DNA of 64,000 nt from Dryococelus australis (lineage: Eukaryota > Arthropoda > Insecta > Phasmatodea > Phasmatidae). Each line of letters opens with the position of its first letter. Within the stretch, counting starts at the first letter, position 1. Below are positions 48,500 to 59,341 of the stretch, one piece after another. Made by a program: the position numbers and the translations under genes. The notes beneath the pieces are model-generated. The model was not told the DNA's origin. It did not search any database and saw nothing but the letters and a program-made list of their open reading frames with translations. The DNA lies in the NCBI GenBank assembly GCA_029891345.1, contig CM057009.1, forward strand, positions 298,755,466-298,819,465. Direction: 5' to 3'.

Positions 48500-48922
48500 T
48501 TCCAGGAAAACAGACACACTATACTAGCCTGCGACGCATTACAGGCAGCCATAGGAGCCGTCCTCATGCAGGAGACACTGGGATTTAAAGAGCGCAGCAT
48601 TATAGCGTTTGCATCAAAAACTCTCGCTAAATGTAAGAAAATTGTCGACCACGGAATGCGAGCTGTCGGCCATAAATATTTCGTTATAAATTTAAAGCAA
48701 TACTTATATGGGAGAAAATTTAATATTGAAATGTATCATGCCAGCCTATGGTTTTTAAAGATGATGGCCGAAAACAGTACAAGTATCCAAAAGTTAGCAA
48801 TAGCACTTTCAGAGTATGATTTCGAAGCGAAAATCGTCAAAGGGAAATTAAATACACTCGCTGACACAATGAGTCGTATCCCAACAACAGGCAAAGCAGA
48901 AACAATACAAACATCAGTATAA
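48500..48922 (+). pseudogene. pol: RNase H domain
   Basis: Degrades the RNA strand of the hybrid during reverse transcription. 48515-48580 reads HTILACDALQAAIGAVLMQE, matching the Gypsy RNase H start with its first catalytic aspartate. The 118-codon open stretch 48566-48922 continues through FASKTLAKCKKI and GHKYFVINLKQYLYGRKFNI. It ends with an ADTMSRI motif (about 48860-48882), the usual A-D-x-x-S-R end of Gypsy RNase H. A stop at 48920 closes it. Confidence 0.85.
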
Positions 48923-49158
48923 AACCAACATCACACAATAAAAAAAGAATACATTACATGCACATCCTTTTACACAGCCCTTGCCGAATCTATATTACAA
49001 AACCCCAATAAAGTCGGAGAAGTAAAACAAAGTATCGAAAATACATAATTAATAATTAAACATGACATTGGTACAAATGACAAAGCATGCATTGCCAAAA
49101 TGAGAGTAAATGAAGAATATTTGCCCTTACAAGCCATTGCAAAGATCACAACAACCTT

Positions 49159-50574
49159 ATGTCAGGTAAATCTCGAAATCAACATGGAAGGCCACACAAC
49201 CAAAACAAATCTACATGTATTGATCTGCATCTAAATTGCAAAATTCTCATTACAACAAACACCTCCACACCACACTATAACCCCATTTATATCCACGACC
49301 AACGATACATTGAAGTCGAAGACGAAACACATTTGCTACTAGCACCCATTAACCCAACACAAACATCCCCATTCCTGGCAGAATATGCAAGAGACCCACA
49401 TATTACACAACTAAAAACAGCCCTTACAGACCCACAAAATGCTACACCAAAATACACATGTTTAGTGCTAAGATATGGTATCACAGGGAATGGAGAAATA
49501 TATCTTAAAGTACACGCTCCCATGGGGAAAAAAATGGTTAACCCTCGTACTACAATACTACATCCTGGAAATTATTACAGCACACTACAATGCCCTATTA
49601 GGCAGAGGGCATTTCGGCCAATTCAAAACCCTGGAGAAAATAAAAAAAACCAGTACTACTGGGACACCATGGCCAAAGATGTTAAAGATTACATTAAAAT
49701 CTGCCCTACCTGTCAGAAAGTGAAACATACAAACAAAAAGCCTATAGCCCTTATGAGCCCTATTGAAGCCCCACCCTTATTCCACTCTTGGGTTATCGAT
49801 GCAAAAGGTCCCCTCTAAACAATAGCATCCAACAACCAATATATTCTTGTCATGATGGAGTTTTTTTTTGTGTTATGTAGTAGCCCAACCTGTCAAAGCT
49901 ATTGATACGAAAAACTGTGCCAAATTCATTTTTAAAATGTCGTACTTCGGTATGAGTGCCCCAAGTCGATTTTAAGAAATCGTGGCACGTCCTTTAATAA
50001 CGACATGATTGCAGAATTGTTGCAGAAACTACAAATCAAAAAGTTAAGACAACAGCGTACAACCTGGCTTGTAATGAGCTGACTGAGCAAGTAAATAAAA
50101 TTTTGTTGCAGCAATTGACTGCCTACGTGAGCGAAGACTATGCTCACTGTGATGAATACATACCGTACGTAGTCTTAAATTACAATTCTACAATTAATAG
50201 AAGTACTAAATTTTCACCATTCTTTCTTTTACATGGTATTGAAGCAGTCCAGCCATGCCACGTTATAGCGCACACATTTTCGCAGCCAGCGGCCGACTGG
50301 TGTGAACAGCTTAGGCAAGCCACGAACAAGTCAGCAACAACAGAAAATAAGATTCGACAGAAAATTTCGACCCAATGACCTTGAAATTAGGCAATTCGTA
50401 TGGGTAAAAACCCATCCAAGACAGAAAGCTCTAAACTTAAAATATCATGGGCTGTACAGGATCCGCGATATTATGGGGCCTTCCACAATATCCATCGAAA
50501 TAAGGAAAAGGTGTCAGACAAAAATTGACACGGTCAAAACACGCAACATCAAACTCGCGAATATCAGAAACTAA
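49159..50574 (+). pseudogene. pol: Integrase (broken)
   Basis: Inserts the cDNA into the genome. The zinc-binding HHCC region is visible at about 49590-49730, ending in CPTCQKVKH, followed by the first core aspartate in WVIDAKGPL (about 49790-49815). A stop (49816-49818) and further breaks to about 50090 disrupt the core. The second-aspartate region near 49960-49990 has a stop and a changed residue. The late core resumes with YIPYVVLNYNSTINRSTKFS (about 50160-50215). The C-terminal domain in another frame (50302-50574) contains FVWVKTHPRQKALNLKYHGL. It ends at a stop that overlaps the env start codon. Confidence 0.85.
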
Positions 50575-52350
50575 TGACAGTATGTTGTTACAGGTTATTC
50601 GCCACTGATATGGGGACAATGGGAGTGGGAGTGCTGCTGCTAGCACTCCACATAGCATCGGCATCCACTGGGATACACTTGTTCAAGACCTACAGTGGGG
50701 TCTATTTTCAACAGCTTTCGCCCGACATTCAATATGAAGAGACGATTCCCCTGGTATACACCCTGCTGCTGCACCAACCGGCTACGCCCAGCAACATCGA
50801 TGTGTGGTACCATCAGGCCTGTGACGTGAAGAACAGCACAGTTTGCAAGCATACTGACCAATTGCGCAAATTCTTTAATGAAATATCAGCAAATATTGTA
50901 CAAGAGTATCTGTCTGAGATTACATTGTCCAATAAAATAAAACGTGGAATTACTTTCCTCGGAGATTTCGCAACATGGTGTTCCGACATTCTCACAACCC
51001 GTCACCTGAAATCCCTTTAGACTAATGAGGAAACACTTGCACTGCAAATAAGTGACTTAGAAAATAATGTTACTAACTCAAACAACAATCGAAATATTAC
51101 GATTCACAGCAACACGCAAATAAAAAGTCTAGCAGAAAACAAAGTTAATTCTCTTAGCAAAAACATAGGAGCCATGTTACATAAAATAAACAATCAGAAT
51201 AGAGACATAGATTCTTCTCTCATTCAATCGCAATTGTTAACTTGTATGGTGTTGGAACTTGTAAAAAATATTTTTAACAAGCTTAGACTTAATATGTACA
51301 TCCAGCAATGCCAGCAGAAAATTTTACTCCTACAAGCAGTAACAAAAGAAGTATTAAGAGAGGATCTTTTTTCAATTGCAAGATCAAGTCTGTGGGCTAG
51401 GGTTAGAATTAAGCATCCACATCAAAGACATCTTAAAATATTATACCCTACCTCTAACTGAATGCATGCTTTCCCCAATGCAAATGATTATCAAAATACA
51501 AATTCCTTTACAAAGCTTTACAAGTTCGTGGCAATTCTTTACAACTACAACAGTCCCGTACAAATGCAAAAATGGAATGTGCATTGCAGGCACCCCAACA
51601 AACATTGTCGCCAATGACGTAATTACAAAAGAAACACGAGAACTTGACGATACTCCCGAACAAGCCAAAAGCATTTATTTTCATTCAAACCAATTAGTCG
51701 ATAATCCACAAACCAATTGCTTGAAGACCACAATCTACCTTCACGATACTAAAAGCTTATTTAAATATTGCAAATTTCAATGCGAGCCTGATAATTTATT
51801 GTCAATTCGAGGTATTGAACCACACCACTAAATAGTAACTAATGCTCTAGGTGAATTAGTACTAAGATGTAGTAATAAAACTTTAAGTAAAATAATTCAC
51901 AACACCAAAGTAGGGACTATAGAAATTCATGTACGGAGGATGCGAAATCACTTCCAACCAAGTCACTATCATTAAGGCAACACATGTTTGTAATATAAAG
52001 AGCCCCAAACTAGCTATCTCGCTCACTATCTTGCCTGTACAATGGCCCCATGATAAGGATTTTGAAGCGCAACAACTCAAAGCTAGCAAAGGGATTTCAT
52101 TATATGCTGTTGATTACAATATTAATAGTAAATGGAAAATCATGCACGCAGAACTCCCTACCATACAGTATACAGAAAGCACATCTTAATTTCGTCAAAC
52201 ACATGTATTCTCCTTGTTAACACCGGGGCATTATAACTACATAAGTTTCTCCACAATTATTATCTTGATTTTAGCACTTGCAGCAGTATATTATAAGTCA
52301 ATTAAAATAGCTGTGTTAATGAACCACATGGCGCAGGCGGCTCACCCGTA
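50574..52350 (+). pseudogene. env: env-like gene, insect fusion-protein type (broken)
   Basis: Starts at an ATG at 50574 that overlaps the pol stop. An internal ATG at 50610 precedes a hydrophobic stretch (MGVGVLLLALHIASA) that fits a signal peptide. The first part is 148 codons and includes cysteines (CDVKNSTVCKH). Near its end a basic site, KIKRGITFLGDF (about 50934-50970), looks like a proteinase cleavage site followed by a fusion-peptide-like segment of the baculovirus F / errantivirus Env family. Breaks: stop at 51018, frame change about 51376-51461, stop at 51829 and further breaks. A membrane helix (STIIILILALAAVYY, about 52250-52295) and a short tail end at 52350. Non-functional. Confidence 0.75.
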
Positions 52351-53993
52351 AACTGACGTACTTCACAAGGGGACATGTTGTCAAGTAACATAATTTTGCT
52401 CTCAAAGTACGGTGTCGATCACCAAAAAGAACTTATTTTCACATTGTAACACAATAAAAGGGAGCGAAGGACGTACAACTAGTCGACATATCTTCGTCAG
52501 GGCTTAAGTTCACTATCGTTACAGTTAAATAATAGGAAACTGCAAAGAAATCATTGCATGCGTAGAGCTCTTAATATACCTGTTAACACGTGCTAAGATA
52601 TAAATTTTGCTACAATACTAGCGAAATATATATATATATATATATATCGACTGGGAATGACAGAGGATTTTCCCACTCAGAGCCCCAAAAATGTATATAT
52701 CTTCTATTTAAATCAATTTTATATATGATAAACTTTAGCACCAGTATATAACCTGTTATTTTTTTCATAAGTATATCATCAAGACTCATAGTTCTTTACT
52801 AAGCGAATAACTGTCCAGTATATATGCCAACACTAGTGTGTAAACTATCACTTTTTACAGCGCCAGGTTGCGACCTGGCGCCACTCAGAGCAGGCAGGGC
52901 GCGTACAAAGTTTGTAGCGCAACCTAGGTACAAGAATTAAAAGTGCAGTGGCCACAGTGAAACTGCAGGCAGGTGAATGCAGAAAACGCCAGAGCTACTG
53001 CGCTCTGCAGCGCCAGGTCGCAGAAACATAATTGTACTTATGTTATGTAAAACTAAATGTTAAAAGAAAAACAGTGTTTTAAGAATTTAAAAGGCTGTCA
53101 AATAACACGGCGCTATTGCAGACTGACGCATTCCTTAAGTGCGCACAATCTTACTTCCCACCCTTATGTGTTCGATACCTGGTTTTAATTATTTTCCATT
53201 TTCTTTTAAAGGGGTTTAACTATAGTAACGGAGTCCAACACATCCTTACCAATCCTGAAGAACCAACACGAACCATTAGTGGCCTTAAGTTAGTTTAACT
53301 TCCAGCACAAACCATATTTAGCATAATTTGTTTTCACAAACAAGGAATTCATACTTCCGATGTCCATAAGGTAAAACTTTTCATTGTAATAATTTTGTAC
53401 ATAACTAATTAATGGAATGAGAAAACATTAATTTGTTCATGCCTGAAAAACTTCAAATATTCTATCTCAATAGGATTAGTAATATCACATAGAATAATTA
53501 AGTCTACAGAGACACAATCAGTCTTCGGACAAACATATTGTAGTGTGACTAGATGAAGTGTTATAACAAGTGTAAAGTTCATATACTCCATATACTCTGA
53601 TAACCAGAGGTACCATCTAACCTTCATGTATAAACTAATTCTTACACACCTTTAACAATAATTGAACATTTTTATCACAAACAAGACATTTGTTTAGCAT
53701 TGCCATTCTTATAATATGTCAGCCATTTCTGTAACACATGCCCGACCCTTCATGCCTAACATCGTCTTAGGGAGACCACGTTGGGGGGAAACATTTTTAA
53801 GTCAGTCAGTCATCACAATTTTTATTATTACTGCAAAGAAGAAAAGCTCTTTCTGGCGAGCTCCGCTGCTATCACCAGGCCTGGCCGCCACTCTACCCCC
53901 ACGTCGCCTTCCTGCGCCGGCCGCCTGACCTGACCTAGCCAATCCCCCGCACCGCCCAAACCCATTTTCCAGGCGATGGCGCCTGAACGCTTC
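52351..53993 (+). other. 3' non-coding part of the LTR retrotransposon
   Basis: Between env and the polypurine tract. It contains a (TA)n run at 52626-52647, a short GC-rich hairpin at 52860-52881, and a CpG-richer end (53860-53990). No additional gene is recognised; a 60-codon frame at 53116-53298 has no domain. At 1.6 kb it is long for such elements and may include further insertions. Confidence 0.5.
52860..52881. repeat. GCGCCAGGT hairpin
   Basis: GCGCCAGGT, then TTGC-like loop bases, then ACCTGGCGC: a 9-bp perfect stem with a 4-base loop. A partial copy, CAGCGCCAGGTCGCAG, recurs at 53008-53023. Confidence 0.85.
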
Positions 53994-54015
53994 TGAGAAG
54001 GGGGGGGGGGAGGCT
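53994..54015 (+). other. Polypurine tract
   Basis: GAGAAGGGGGGGGGGGGAGG immediately precedes the 3' LTR, as required to prime plus-strand DNA synthesis. The G run is unusually long and may have expanded. Confidence 0.85.
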
Positions 54016-54647
54016 TGCTGCAGCTGTCCTCTGCAAGGGTTTCAAAGCTGCAAGCTGAGGCAAGGCAGAGCGACCTCGGCCAGCTGAGCCATTCATATAG
54101 CAGACCAATTCCGGAGGAATGAGCACGAGGTTAGGAAAGGAGTGTATAAGCTCGGAGCAATGGTGGCTCCGGGCGCCATCTTGCCAGCGTCGCTGGAGGC
54201 CCTGCCCGAGTCCAGCTAGAAGAGAGGGCCACCTTCCATGGTCCGACTTCATCACCAGACGAGCCTGCCATTGAGAGAGCTCCAGCGAGATGTCGTCATC
54301 TAGAGGGTAATTATATTCCATGGTAGGGCGACTGAAGGTTTATTAGGGCTCGGGACACGTGAAGGCATTTAAGCCCCATCAGAGCAGAGCACTGCCTTTC
54401 AAACTTAAAGGTAATTGCAATTGCTTATAGGCATCAGTGCTTCTTGGAGTGAATATTGATGAAATCCAGTTCCCTATTGCAGAATAACTGATGTATTTAA
54501 TTGATTCAATAGATGCATGCTTGATGCATGTTTGTATTGTTAAAGTTAAATAAAAGTAGCATTTTGAATTTGAGTGCTTTTCCATCTAGCTACCCTTATC
54601 CCCCCTAGGTAATGCGAGACATGCTCCCCTCTGGACATTCCACAGCA
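54016..54647 (+). repeat. 3' LTR (full length, 632 bp)
   Basis: Starts TGCTGCAGCTGT and ends CCACAGCA. It carries an AATAAA polyadenylation signal at 54549-54554. The minus strand is open for 128 codons at 54321-53935, but I do not regard this as a gene. It is followed by the GTAG target duplication. Confidence 0.9.
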
Positions 54648-54651
54648 GTAG

Positions 54652-57430
54652 GTATGCTGGGTTGTATGGCTTTCGACAAAGCGTGAATGAGACAAGCTAA
54701 TGACACGATGAAAGGTATTATATCTGTTTTGGTATTCAGTACTAATGGGTTATCGATATGATTGTTAAGTATGCTGGAGATATGTTACCTGGTATGATAT
54801 AGTTGGTGTGGGGTTAATGGATAGTGTGGAGTGGTATAAAATGGGTAGTTCTTATGTTGCATATACAATCTGACCTGTACGGCATGACTCAAGTATTCTG
54901 GGTTATGGTTGGCATAGTACACAGTACTTCTGGTCAGCAGGGTTATTTAATTTGGGTTTTGTATATCGGAGGTATGGTGGTCAGCATTTTTATTGGTATT
55001 GATGGTCGATAAAGTGATTATATTAATGTCTGGTATGAGGGTGTGTAGGTAGGACAGTTGGTAGGTAGGTGGGTAGGTAAGTGGGTGATTGTGTAGGTAG
55101 ATGGACAGGTAGGTAGCTGGGTGTGTAGGTAGAACAGTGGGTTGTAGGTGGGTAGGTGTGTGGGGGTGTGTAGATAGGTGAATGGAGCAGTAACGGGGTG
55201 AGTGGTTTGGCAGGTGGATGATTTAGTAGGTTGAGCGGCGTTTAAATGGGTAGAACAATGGGTAGGTGGGTAGAGTAGTGACTAGGTGGGTAGAGCAGTG
55301 GGTAGGTGAGGAGAGCAGTGGGTAGGTGGGTAGAGCAGTGGGTGGGGTAGATAGAGCAGTGGTTAGGTGTTTAGAGCAGTGAGTAGGTAAATAGAGCGGT
55401 GGGTAGGTGGGTAGAATGGTAGGTAGTTGTGTAGGCGGGTAGTTGGGTATGGCCCAGAGTAAGTGGGTAAAGCATTTGGTAGGTCGGTAAAGTGATGGTT
55501 TGTTGTGTAGAGCATTGCATACGTTGGTGGGTAAGTAGGTAAAGTGGCAGGTATAAAGGTAGAGTGGTATGTAGGTGGGTGGGCAGGTAATGCTGTGGAT
55601 AGGTGGGTAATTATGTTAATTAGTGGTTCAATATGTAGTGTGGTGGGTCAGTGGATATAGCACTCTTTAGGGGTTTAAGTAGAGCAGTGGATAGATGGCT
55701 AGGTTGTTAGAGTGGTTGGTAGGTGGGTAGAGCAGTAAGTGGTTAGAGCAGTAGGTGGGTAGAATGGTAGGTAAATAGGTAGTTAATAATAGTGGTATTT
55801 GGGAAGTTGGGTAAAGTGGTAGTTGGGTAGAGCCATAGGTGGGCAGAGCAATAGGTTGGTAGATGGGTATAGCGGTGGGTTGGTAGGTAGGTGTGTAGAG
55901 CAGTGGGTATATAGGTAGAGTGCGGAGTGGTGTGTGAATGTGCAGAGCATAATGTGAAGCATGCATAGATGTGTGCGGAGAGTTGTGCGGAGAGTACAGA
56001 GAGTTGTGTGGAGGGTGCAGTGTTAATTGCGATGCATGCGATGTCAATTTCGGTGCATGCAGTTCCAATTGTAGTGCCAATTGTGGTGCATGTGGTGTCT
56101 ATTGTGGTGCATGAGGTGCTTGTGGTGCTAAGTGCAGAGGGTGCGGAGATGAGTGTGGAATCAGCAGAGAGGAGTCAGTAGTGAAGAGTAAGTAGAGCTG
56201 TTGAAATTGGGTTATGTAGAATAGTAGGTAGTTGGTTAGATGGGTAGATCAGTAGGTATATGTGTAGATTAGTAGAGCTTTAGGACTGTTGGTAGATGGT
56301 AGAGTGAAAAGTGGATGGGTAGGTAGGTGGGTGTGTGTGTAGATGTGTATAGCTGTAGGTAGGTGTGTGTGTGTAGGTGCATAGAGTGGTGGATGGGGCA
56401 GTGGGTGGGTATATATTAGTTGTTATGTAAGTAGGATAGTAGAGTTGTGGGTGGGTGGGTAGAGTTTTAGGTGGGTATAGTGGTAAGTAGTGCAGTCGGT
56501 AGAGCAGTAGGTATGTAGGTAGGTAAGTAGAGTGGTGGGTAGGTGGGTAGAGCAGTACGTGGGTAGAGTGGTATTTGGGTGGGTAGAGTTTTAGGTGGGT
56601 ATAGTGGTAAGTAGTGCAGTCGGTAGAGCAGTAGGTATGTAGGTAGGTAAGTAGAGTGGTGGGTAGGTGGGTAGAGCAGTACATGGGTAGAGTGGTATTT
56701 GGGTAGGTAGAACAGTGGATAGAATAGTGGGTAGGTGGATATATTCGTTTGTATGCAGGTAAGTTAGTTGAGTGGTGGGTAGGCGGGTACAGCAGTTGGC
56801 AGGTAGGTGGGTAGAGCAGTGGATTTGTGGGTAGGTGTGTAGAGCAGTGGGAATGTTAGTAGGTAAGTAGAGCAGTAGTTACATATGTGTAGGGGCGGGT
56901 AGGTATGTAGAGCAGTAGGTGGTTAGGTAAGAGGGTAGGTAGCTTGGTAGGACAGTGGGTAGGTGGGAAAGCAAAAAGAGCAGTAGGTTTGTGGGTAGGT
57001 AGAGCAGAAGGTAGGTGTCTCTATGTAGGTGCATAGTGGGAAATAAGATGACGGCCGGAAACAATATGGCGTCAAGATGGTTGTGGAGCATAGGTGAGAG
57101 GTGAAATCCAAGATGGCGGTAAAATGACCAGATTTAGAAAGTATGATGTGGCATGATGGTGACTAATAAAAATATAATCCGAGATGGTGGATGCCGAGGT
57201 GGCATGATAGAGCATGAAGATACTGAATCTAAGTTGGTGGATGCCAAAGTGGAATGATAGAGAATACAGAAATGAAATACAAGATGGTGGATGCCGAGGT
57301 GAAATGATAGAGCATGAAGAAATGGAATCCAAGATGGTTGATGCTGCGGTGGAATGATAAAGCATGAATAAATGAAATCCAATATGGCGGACGGAAATGA
57401 CGTATTGCAAGATTACGACCAGAAATGTAA
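54652..57430 (-). repeat. Right arm of the giant inverted repeat (outer part)
   Basis: Reverse complement counterpart of 41500-37690. Inner 54652-55020 matches 41480-41115 (for example CAGAATACTT and CATGCC words). 55020-57000 is a G-rich GTAGGTGGGTAGAGCAGT array with a GTGCGGAG block at 55915-56185. 57050-57120 is the AAGATGG block. 57170-57400 holds four to five ~58-bp units. The arm is shorter than the left one, consistent with different array lengths. Confidence 0.85.
56461..56690. repeat. Recent 124-bp tandem duplication within the right arm
   Basis: AGAGTTTTAGGTGGGTATAG occurs at 56461 and again at 56585, and the following ~100 bp are almost identical in both. The duplication is much younger than the arm. 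Confidence 0.9.
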
Positions 57431-58660
57431 TCCAATATGGCGGCGGTCGAAGCAGTATCCGGCTCCGGGCTCCTGTGTCCCTGTAGTCCCCATTTCATGC
57501 TAATGTCATGTGTGTATTTGTAATCGTCACTACTGTTGCATAAGTTACTGAATCCATTTCTAATGATATTGCTTTCAACGAGAAGGTTTTAGGACGTCAT
57601 TGAAAACAATATGCACACATGGAGAAGAAAAAAAGGCACATGAATGGTTATTTAAGAAATTATTAGTTTATTTGTTAACCTTTTCTAGCCTGATGTGATC
57701 ACAATTATAATGGATAAATGTGAAATGTTCAAAATTTATGTATTTAATATAGATGTATTGAATTTACATGCAAAACGGATTTAACATTAATGTATTAACT
57801 TATACAAAAATAGATGGCGAAATTACTGCCTTAAATGTTCCTTTACTGGTGTATTTTAAAAATATATTATATAGTACAATGTTTTACAAAATACCGATTT
57901 TAATAAATATTGTGTATGTCGTTCATAATATATAAAATAATATATTACAAAATATTCACATTTGTAGATACTGTATATGGATTTATTATATATATTATTT
58001 ATCTTTATGTCTCTAATTATCATTGCAAAATTAAATAAGCAAACAAATGTATAATTTATGACTGTGTGAGAACATAACACTAAATGTCAGAGTTTTGTTT
58101 TTCCAAGGGTTCTTTGTTCCAAATGGCGATCACAAGAGTCTGTGAATAAGCACGTTTATTTATCCTAATAGTGCAGCCACTATGCCTAAATTGGTTTAAA
58201 CAACTCTAATGATTAGGTAGGTCATACATTGTATTTGAAATACGAATATAGTCGATACTTAAACAAATAGGTGCTTGATATACTAAAAAGATATATTTTA
58301 GGGTTGGTTAACATAGCACTACATACTGTACTTTCCACATTTTGCAGGAATCGATTGTGTGATTCCTGAGATATAATCTAAGCGCTTATTTGTTACACAT
58401 TTTGGTATCTTAAAAAATTGTTCAACTAGGAAGTGAGAATAAGTATATTTAGTTCACACATAATGCAATATTAGCACACCACATTTGGATGAAATTGGTT
58501 GAATGGTTCGGTACACATGACATTCTCACCTTAAATATAAACGATATCTGGAAATAAAAATGTTTGAAATACAATTATAAAATTTTCTATTGTAGTTTAA
58601 TATTGCACTATATGTATGCTGTGTTAGACAGATTCTCTTTAAGTGATATCTGAGATATGG
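57431..58660. other. Unannotated AT-rich DNA
   Basis: No gene, RNA or repeat recognised beyond the edge of the inverted-repeat element. AT-rich throughout. Confidence 0.55.
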
Positions 58661-58668
58661 CGCAAGAA

Positions 58669-58938
58669 CTATTTTTCAATCTGCGCTTTCGTAGAAAATG
58701 GTGAAAATGAAGTGAAAATCGTCACAGGTTGAGTGAGACTTGGCTGTCGCCCGAGCTGGAAGCACTCCAGGTGGTATTTGTTTTCATCACGAGTATAGAT
58801 CAAAAGCTGCTTTCCACGTGGCTTCGTACATTTCACAAAAACACACACGAAACATTTTCTCTTACTTGAAAATCTTCCGAAGTCCGATATGATCCGACAG
58901 ATACGTTTCCGCCTGTGAGTCGAAACAGAAAGCAGCAT
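58669..58938 (-). other. Unassigned 89-codon open frame with a LIM-like pattern
   Basis: Minus frame starting MLLSVSTHRRKRICR. The middle reads RKCFVCVFVKCTKPRG and then DENKYHLECFQLG. The C-x2-C and the H-x2-CF arrangement resembles half of a LIM-type zinc-binding domain, but further ligands are not evident. It adjoins the 86-bp minisatellite, whose unit overlaps its N-terminus. It could be a transposon fragment, an exon or chance. Confidence 0.2.
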
Positions 58939-59341
58939 ATTGTCACTCCTTCAGCCTTCTTCCAGACTGCCACGGGCCGCACAAAGACCCGTTTCCACCT
59001 GTGAGTTGAAACAGAAAGCAGCCTATTGTCACTCCTTCAGCCTTCTTCCAGACTGCCACGGGCCGCACAAAGATCCGTTTCCACCTGTGAGTCGAAACAG
59101 AAAGCAGCCTATTGTCACTCCTTCAGCCTTCTTCCAGACTGCCACGGGCCGCACAAAGATCCGTTTCCACCTGTGAGTCGAAACAGAAAGCAGCCTATTG
59201 TCACTCCTTCAGCCTTCTTCCAGACTGCCACGGGCCGCACAAAGATCCGTTTCCACCTGTGAGTCGAAACAGAAAGCAGCCTATTGTCACTCCTTCAGCC
59301 TTCTTCCAGACTGCCACGGGCCGCACAAAGACCCGTTTCTA
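58898..59341 (+). repeat. 86-bp minisatellite, about five copies
   Basis: The word GTCACTCCTTCAGCCTTCTT recurs at 58941, 59027, 59113, 59199 and 59285, an exact 86-bp period. Copies differ only at a few bases (agacccg/agatccg, gttg/gtcg). Because 86 is not a multiple of three, the four overlapping open frames in it are repeat artefacts. The array starts within and after the 58669-58938 frame. Confidence 0.97.

Larger units (their letters stand above)
44115..54647 (+). mobile_element. Errantivirus-like LTR retrotransposon (decayed)
   Basis: Complete layout on the plus strand: 5' LTR (44115-44253), primer-binding site (about 44256), gag, protease, RT, RNase H, integrase, env, polypurine tract, and 3' LTR (54016-54647), flanked by GTAG. 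This is the gene order of insect Gypsy-type elements with a third, env-type frame. Every gene is interrupted by stops or frameshifts, so it is a dead copy. It sits in the right arm of the giant inverted repeat. Confidence 0.9.
37690..57430. mobile_element. Giant inverted-repeat element (host of a nested LTR retrotransposon)
   Basis: The left arm (37690 to about 41660) pairs with a right arm that is in two pieces, 57430-54652 and then 44114 to about 43960. The pieces become contiguous when the retrotransposon at 44115-54647 is removed, leaving an element of about 9.2 kb with a ~2.3-kb centre. Matching landmarks occur in the same order from each outer end. These are a ~58-bp TTCATGCTCTATCATTCC array, an AAGATGG-type block, long CTAC/CCAC arrays, a CTCCGCACCC block, and a non-repetitive inner 400 bp. 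I find no transposase, so mobility is inferred only from the structure. It could instead be a foldback-type or palindromic-duplication product. Outer ends are approximate. Confidence 0.7.
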
